In this document: in pieces, positions 57,750 to 64,000 of the stretch
How the letters are laid out: every line of letters starts with the position of its first letter
Numbering within the stretch: the first letter of the stretch is position 1
Assembly (NCBI GenBank): GCA_005656395.1
Contig: SRSI01000019.1
Span: forward strand, 1 to 64,000
Origin: Strongyloides papillosus
Taxonomy: Eukaryota > Nematoda > Chromadorea > Rhabditida > Strongyloididae
Direction of reading: 5' to 3'
DNA: 64,000 nucleotides
Program-made: the position numbers and the translations under genes
Notes under the pieces: model-generated
The model's input: the letters and a program-made list of their open reading frames with translations, nothing else
The model's database searches: none
Told to the model about the DNA's origin: nothing

Positions 57750-58089
57750 CAGTGCTCGGTAGATGGCTATTTCTGCGGCAGATCTGCGGCAGACGTATCT
57801 GCTCTATACAGAGTCTATAATCATCTGTGGCAGATCTGCGACTATCTCCACCATCTCCCGCAGATCTGCCACAGACAGTTTTTAAAAAAATTTATGAAAA
57901 AAATGCCAAAAAAAACATAAAAAAGGCAAAGACCAAATACGTATGAATCCTCCCACGGCCTTCTCGCATGCCTACGACCCTAGAAACCTATGGAATCTCA
58001 AGAATCAGCACTAATTTAGACCTATGCCCATGGGAGGAATCGAACTCAACTACGTAACTCAGTAACTTAACTACTAGTCAACTAAACTA
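57750..58089 (-). repeat. tRNA-derived SINE-like repeat
   Basis: On the minus strand, A box TAGTTTAGTTG (58089-58079) and B box AGTTCGATTCC (58046-58036) are 43 nt apart, as in a tRNA promoter. The body contains three copies of the palindrome GCAGATCTGC (57778, 57830, 57860). It does not fold as a full tRNA. The 5' edge is cut by the element starting at 58090. The palindrome recurs at 63981 at the window end. Confidence 0.5.
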
Positions 58090-59022
58090 CACTCAAAGTC
58101 AGATTGTCACCTATAGGTGACAATGTCTTAAATTTTTAGGAATCTAAGAGATTGTCACCTACAGATGACAAAGTCAAAAAAAAAAGACTTTGTCACCTAG
58201 AATTTTTACTAGGTTCCAAAAGTTATTCTCTTTAAGATCACAAATTAAAATAAAACTACACATATTTAAGGTAATATTTTTATTTATAAACACAAACAAT
58301 ATAATAAATAAACAATTAAAACATACCTATAAACTTTTTCTGCCCTCTTTTCCAATTTCCCATTGTACCAATAAATTCAAATACTAAAAAATATGTATAT
58401 AAGTTATTAGAATAATAAACTTATCTGATATTTGTGGTTGTTTTTTATCCACTAGCACGATATTTAAATCTAAATTAAACTATCAAAATGATAGAAGCCA
58501 CTTACCCATGTAAATGAAAGTATAAATACCTCGAAAAACAATCCCAATGGCCAGTGATATTCCTAAAAACAATGGTTCAGTAGCTTATTATGGATATATA
58601 AACTTATCTGATAGTTCTGGAAACATTCTGACAGTTGGTACTGCTGTTAAACCTAAATTTGACCATTAGAATAAAAAGCAACACTTACCTAATATTCTAA
58701 TATCATTTCAAAATCTATAAACAAAAATTACTATAAAATTTAACTAATTTAAACTTACTTGGTAATTTGTAAGACATTTTTTCACTGGTAGCATACTTGA
58801 ACTCTAGAAATAATACTAATCAACAGTAAAAACTAGACTTGTTCTTTCCAAATTCAATAAAATTAGTAAGGTAAAAATATTTTGAAATACTTCCTTAATG
58901 TTATTTTTACAATAAACATTGGAATAGAATTTACGTATTGGAAATTCTACTTAGGAGATACTGTCACCTGTAGGTGACAATCTCAACATTGTCACCTATA
59001 GGTGACATTTTGACTTTGAGTG
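58090..59022. mobile_element. TIR element with paired GTCACC palindromes
   Basis: CACTCAAAGTCA...TGACTTTGAGTG, 933 bp, flanked by TA on both sides. Each end carries two copies of a GTCACCTATAGGTGAC-type palindrome about 40-70 bp apart (one copy at the left reads CTACAGATGAC). Internally a ~95-bp segment is duplicated (58410-58505 and 58595-58690), and a 40-codon + strand frame lies at about 58548-58670. CTTACC motifs read as donors on the minus strand hint at a captured host gene fragment. Confidence 0.65.
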
Positions 59023-59937
59023 TACAGAACCTTGGAATCATTCTTTCAGAAATTATATATATATTAAACAAGCTTTCATTAATAATATTATGATATTATT
59101 TGCAGTTATTAATGCATATTAAGTGATATTTGGCAAAATGTGTCATAATGCATGAACTTTATCGCATGTAAATGGTAATTATTAATTTTTTATCATTCAA
59201 AATGTACTGGACAATGAAATACTCAATCTTAAGAATAGAATAAAGACCATACCATATTAAAAAATTTGTAAATTGGTTTTTAACAATTATTTATATTTAA
59301 ACAAATATTTATACAATATTATTTTTTATGATTTAGTTATGTTCATAACTATTTAAGGTAAAAATAAACGATTTATTAATTTTCTTGATGCAAATGTCTT
59401 TAATAAAAGATATTTGCTGATTATTAATATATTTTGCTAATACAAACACAATTTAATTGTTAAATTAAGTTTATTGTAATCTAAAAGAAGATTTTCAAAC
59501 AAAAAACAATAATATTTTTTAAATTATTGGTTTAAACGTTATATTTATTAACAAATAAAAATTTTATACAATATTACAAGTTATTAATAACATTGGACAA
59601 TAATTAATTCTTGAAAGAAGAATATCTTTTAACAAATGTATATTTATTTATATAATTATTTTGAATACTTATTCATAAATTAATATTGAAAAGATCAAGG
59701 AATATATATAAATTGTATTAAACAATAAATTTATTATTTGAAATTGATACATTATATAATATAAAACAATACTTTTTTATAACATAATGAATGATCTTAA
59801 GAATAATAGAGATTATTTTGTGCGCAACTAATAAAAATAATTATAAAAATGTCAAGTTAGAAACATTTTTTTCATAGTGTTATAATGTATTTTTTGATTT
59901 TATATTTCTAATAACTTTTTAAATTTAGATTTTAAGC
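59023..59937. other. Intergenic before the 116-residue gene
   Basis: AT-rich without frames. AAATTTAG at 59921-59928 lies just before the next start and could be a trans-splice acceptor or the end of a 5' intron. Confidence 0.4.
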
Positions 59938-60327
59938 ATGGGTGGCACCTCAAGTCAGGAGACTAAGGATACTATCAACATTATGAATGATAATATGCAG
60001 GCCCAGGGTCGAAATACAATGAATGTAAGTAAGCACATAAAGATTATATATTATGCAGAAACCATCAACATAATTTCAAAAATTCTGGCAATCACTGGCT
60101 TTTTAGCCATAATTTATTTCATAGTCCGATGCTGCATCGGATTTTATAAGCTCCGAAAAAGATCATCCAGATCAAATCATAGTAAGTTAAATTTATTTTA
60201 TTTAATTATATAGATTTTAGTTCAACTGCCTGGCAAAAGAAAAACAGATGTTGAAAATTCAAACAACGATGGGATCATAAGGGAGATCAGAAACTCGAAT
60301 GGAGAAATTATAAATTTTCTTCGTTAA
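59938..60327 (+). CDS. Small myristoylated-type single-span membrane protein, unrecognised
   Basis: Exons 59938-60181 and 60221-60327 around a 39-bp GT-AG phase-1 intron give 116 residues. The N-terminus MGGTSSQE fits an N-myristoylation signal. Polar residues to about 45 are followed by one hydrophobic span (about 48-70, ending IVRCCIGF), then a basic stretch KLRKRSSR with two membrane-adjacent cysteines suited to palmitoylation, then a polar tail ending INFLR. Unspliced translation would end 11 residues after the donor in low-quality sequence; the spliced frame stays open to TAA at 60325. No family recognised; a membrane-associated adaptor is only a guess. Confidence 0.65.
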
Positions 60328-60992
60328 TATGCCCGTAACAATGATTTACCAAGTATGATATATTTTATTAATCATTTTGTTAACTTTTAGTTATTTTTTA
60401 AAAAATAACTAAATTTAAATGTTTTTTTTTTAAATTTTTACTTGTTAAATTTCAAGAATACGCAGAAAAATTTATTAGAAACTTAATTACATCATTTAAA
60501 GTAATTTACATATAATTAAAATAATATAATAATATTTCATTATCGATCAACTACTACCATTTTTTATTTTCAATATGCTGTTCTTTTATGATAGTTTAAA
60601 TGGCACATTATACTCACAGCATTTGAATTTAATTTTCTAATATGTTTATTATATTATATTAAATATTAATAAAACTGTTGTAAGATGATAGTTATAATCG
60701 TACTAAAATATTTTATTAAAATGTGACAAGAAGTATAGTGTATAACATGACCTAGTATGAATAAAAGTATCTGTCACTCTTTAAAAAAATGCCAAATATT
60801 GCAAATTAATAGTCTTTGATAAAATTGTGTCGTTGAATTAACAAAAAAAGAAAACAAATATCTAAAACTTTATTTATGCTTGCCTTAAAGTGATTTTACC
60901 ATATAAAATAATGTCATTGATCACTATATAAAGATAACATTTTTTATTATTACCCACTTTCTTGTACTTAATAAACATCTTTAATATTTATA
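60328..60992. other. Intergenic, 3' flank
   Basis: AT-rich, no gene seen; followed by the TA target of mariner 2. Confidence 0.4.
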
Positions 60993-62277
60993 TTAGGTTG
61001 TTCAATTGAAAATGTCGCTTTTTGACAGTCAACTTCAAAATGTTATAACTCAGTCAACAATTAATATTTTTATTTAAAGTAGGTACCGTTACAATCAGCA
61101 CATTGTTGCCAACGTGATACGAGTTTATTTATGTCATTTGAAAAAAAACTCCGGTCTCTAGAATCCAAAAACTCCAAGAGGTCATTTTTCAAGTCATCAG
61201 ATTTAGAGAATTTTTTCTGACGCAAATGAAGCTCTAATTTCTTGAATAAGTGGTAATCCGTTGAAGACAAGTCCGGTGAATAAAAAGGATGTGGCAGAGT
61301 TTCATATCCCAATTCGTTTAGTTTCTGCACCGTGATTCTTAAAACGTGAGGTTTGGCATTATAATGAAATAGTATTGGAGCTCTTCTGTTGACCAATGCA
61401 GGCTTCAGAACCGATAATTTCTGATTCATTTCTTCTATTTCCTTACAGTATCAATCTTAAGTCATTGTTTCTCCAGGATTTATAAACTTATTATGGATGA
61501 TTCCATCACAATTCTACCAAATAGTTAACAAAAGCTTCTTATTTGAGTTCTTGAGTTTCGGGAAGTTTTCAGGGCTTCCATTTTTGTCCACTTATTGTGA
61601 TGACCTTCTACGATTGTCAAACATGATCCATTTTTCATCGCACGTTACAATCCTATTCAAAAATGGGTCATTTTTGTTCCTAAAAATCAAAAAAGGACAA
61701 GTTTTTATTCTCCTTAAACATTGGTCGGGAGTTAATTCATGGGGTATGATAGAATTCATTTTTTTCTTTATATTTAACTCTTTTAAGTGGTTGGATACAG
61801 TTCCAATACTGACGCCTAATTCCCCTACGAGCTCCCGAACAGTTATTCTTGAATTACGTTCCACCATTCTCTTTAATTTTTCGTTCTCAAGAACACTTAC
61901 TCCACGAGAACCCTTCTTTCTTCGAAGACTTGTATCTCCATTACGGAATTTCTGGAACCAACGTTGTACGGTTCGTTTGTTAGTAGATCCTTGGCCAAAT
62001 GCTTCATTAATTTTCCTTGAAGTTTTGGCTGTTGTTTGCCCAAGTTTGAACTCGTACAAGAAAATTGTTTGAAAATCCATTTTTGATTCAACTTCTTTTT
62101 AGAGTAATAGCAATTTTTTAATAATTGCGAACAAAATGCAAAAAGATGAAAATGATAGTCCTCGATTTGCTCTACAAGATGGTATATATCTTGTAATGAC
62201 ATGTTAACATATAAGAGAGTTATCATCATTTAAAAATTTATGATCTAAAAAGCGACATTTTCAGTTGAACAACCTAA
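60993..62277 (-). mobile_element. mariner element 2
   Basis: Ends TTAGGTTGTTCAATTGAAAA and, inverted, TTAGGTTGTTCAACTGAAAA, flanked by TA; 1285 bp. Same family as 37354-38635, opposite orientation. Confidence 0.88.
61070..62080 (-). pseudogene. mariner transposase, degenerate
   Basis: N-terminal part (62080 down to 61592) is open: SRKINEAFGQG, RTVQRWFQKFRNG, and the first catalytic Asp in TCDEKW. It then loses frame. The C-terminal part (61429 down to 61070) reads LFHYNAKPH, so the second catalytic Asp is Tyr, while SPDLSSTDYH is kept. Start at the ATG of MDFQTIF. Confidence 0.87.
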
Positions 62278-62443
62278 TATATGTTTGCCTTATAATCTGA
62301 ATATGCATTAATTATTATGATAATTATATTATTAATTTGTAGTAAAAGTTTATCGTGTTACAATAATATTTTTTAATATAATTTATTCTATATTTATGAT
62401 TACATTTTTCTAGATAACAATCAATTTAACAATCATTTTTAAA
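62278..62443. other. Upstream of the 390-residue gene
   Basis: AT-rich. TTTTTCTAG ending at 62413, 31 bp before the ATG, fits a nematode trans-splice acceptor. Confidence 0.4.
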
Positions 62444-63700
62444 ATGTCTTCCGGAAAGAAAGATACTTCTAAAAACACATTTGTTCTTCCATCAGAATCA
62501 AATTCTCCTGTTTCTAATTCTCCGGGAGGTAGCAGCCCTAGAACACCAACTCCTTCTAAGGTACCTCGTTTAGAGGAACCTACTGTTAAGAATAATCCTG
62601 AAGCTGGTAGGATTCAAACAAGATCTGCTAGAAAAAAACAAACATATGGTGACAAAATTGGCAAAAATCTTGCTGATAATAAAAGAAAAGTTGCTGATAA
62701 TAATAATAAAAAAGTTGATGATGTAAGTTTTATTTGCATATATTTATTATTTTTTAATATTATAGGGAAGTATCAATACCCAACTTGGGAAATTCCTGAA
62801 ATCCGGTAAAAGAAAAGAAAAAGACGAAATAGAAAATGATGAAAGACCAAGTGGGGAAAATCCTTTTATTGAAGGATTATCAATTTTGGAGAGTGCAAAT
62901 GATCAAACCAAAACTAGCGTTGACCAGCCTACTATTATGTCAATGCTTGAAATCGTTAACAAAAACATACATATAAATAAAGAACTCAATGAAAAAATAA
63001 TCAGAAGGATTGAAGAAACTGATTATAATGTTTATAGACTAAGTGAATCAGTGGAAGAAATGAAAATAAAGCTAGATGATTTGCTTGAAATTCAACTATC
63101 AAACAAAAATATAAAGAAAGCCCATTCAAAAACACTGTATCACTTAAGCGGCACTATTCCCCGTTTATTAATGGAAGCCAGTGACGAAGAAATTAAAGAT
63201 ATGGTTCATCAAATGCGGGAAAGATGTTTCGGAGTTGATGGAAAAGATAGAATTGAAAATATGAGGTTAAGAAAATTTCTGGACGACAACACAATTAAGA
63301 AAAAGGCATTAGAATTTATTCAAAACGAAGGAAAATTCTGCAAGTATGTTGCAGATATTTTAATTCCGAACAGTCAAATACTAAAGTTTTATTTCCCAAG
63401 TGAACACACAAGAAGAAATAAAAACGAACTCTTTGGTCGGGACATAGTGAAGGCATTCATGATAACCGCAAAATACCTGGGTGCTGGTATTATTTCAGAA
63501 TTTAAATAGTAAGTTTTATAATAAATTATAAATTAATAATTTATCTTAGTTACTTGTCCCATGGAATTCACCTAGTAAATACAAGAACAGGTGATAAAGT
63601 AAAAAGGAAAGCGAATGTGACATTCTTTGAGCTGAGCCATAAACCAACATTTTTTTCAGAGGAAGAAATTGTTTCTCAAGAAAATGACATGCAGGAGTAA
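62444..63700 (+). CDS. Three-exon protein with coiled coil, unrecognised
   Basis: Exons 62444-62722, 62766-63508 and 63550-63700, introns of 43 bp (phase 0) and 41 bp (phase 2), give 390 residues. Residues 1-~93 are low-complexity, rich in Ser/Pro with SP/TP sites and basic clusters, suggesting a nuclear or regulated protein. Residues ~150-215 are predicted coiled coil (MLEIVNKNIHINKELNEK onward). The remainder is a compact region (GTIPRLLMEASDEEIKDMV, FCKYVADILIPNSQILKFYF, LFGRDIVKAFMITAKYL) loosely like BEN or DUF4806 folds, which I cannot confirm. It ends in an acidic tail. The third exon rescues the frame past the apparent TAG at 63507. No signal peptide. Confidence 0.7.
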
Positions 63701-64000
63701 ATTTAAAAGATTTGGAAAAAATTTTCTTTACTTTAATTGTAACATTATTCATTATTTCAAACAAAATTTGTTTCTAATTTGATTTTTAATCTTATTTTTT
63801 TATAACATTTGTTTATTCTTTTAATTTAAAAATTTTTTCTATATATTTGATTATATTTCTTATTTAAAAATTGTAGGAAAATTAATTTCTCATAGCACTG
63901 TAGCATACATAACACATTTAAAGATATTTTCGACTGTTTATTGTTATTAAAAATCATCTTGAAGATATAACTTATCTGCCGCAGATCTGCAACTATCTGC
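63701..64000. other. 3' flank and start of another SINE-like copy
   Basis: AT-rich to about 63970; from there GCAGATCTGC at 63981-63990 and ACTATCTGC match the SINE-like body at 57830-57870. The repeat runs off the window. Confidence 0.45.

Noticed and set aside
58026..58089. Minus-strand tRNA gene
   Set aside because: A and B boxes are present, but acceptor and T stems do not pair; better explained as a SINE head.
1..64000. CRISPR array, bacterial operons or rRNA genes
   Set aside because: No spaced identical repeats, ribosome binding sites or rRNA-like sequence; spliced genes show a eukaryotic genome.

Overview
The window is nuclear DNA of a very AT-rich eukaryote, most likely a nematode of the Strongyloides group. 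This is inferred from the base composition, GT-AG introns of only 36-43 bp, compact TATA promoters and a large tandem family of secreted CAP-domain (SCP/TAPS) proteins. No species can be named from the sequence alone.

Bases 1-52632 hold one SCP/TAPS-like cluster, all on the + strand. Every gene has two exons: exon 1 encodes a signal peptide plus a ~175-190-residue domain I do not recognise, and exon 2 encodes the CAP domain; the short intron is phase 0 in every copy. Three subgroups are visible. Group A (genes 1-11, 233-24647) keeps the HFTAMVW CAP motif and repeats at about 1.75-kb steps. Group B (genes 12-15, 24850-42582) and group C (genes 16-18, 48160-52632) have lost that motif. Genes 8, 10 and 13 are broken. 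Between successive A genes lies the decayed 5' part of a B gene, so the original duplication unit was probably an A+B pair; only the last pair (genes 11 and 12) is still complete.

Transposons have invaded the cluster: a piggyBac with one nonsense codon nested in a long-inverted-repeat element (8203-11941), an apparently intact piggyBac (42969-44888), two dead mariners (37354-38635; 60993-62277), several TIR elements with TA target sites, a probable solo LTR, a minisatellite-bearing repeat pair and a tRNA-derived SINE head. Two host genes (5 and 18) take their C-termini from transposon ends.

From 52.6 kb on the cluster stops and repeats dominate. Two spliced genes with no recognised family follow: a 116-residue protein with a myristoylation-like start and one membrane span (59938-60327), and a three-exon 390-residue protein with a coiled coil (62444-63700). 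The cluster probably produces a battery of related secreted proteins from near-identical promoters; the two right-hand genes look unrelated to it.
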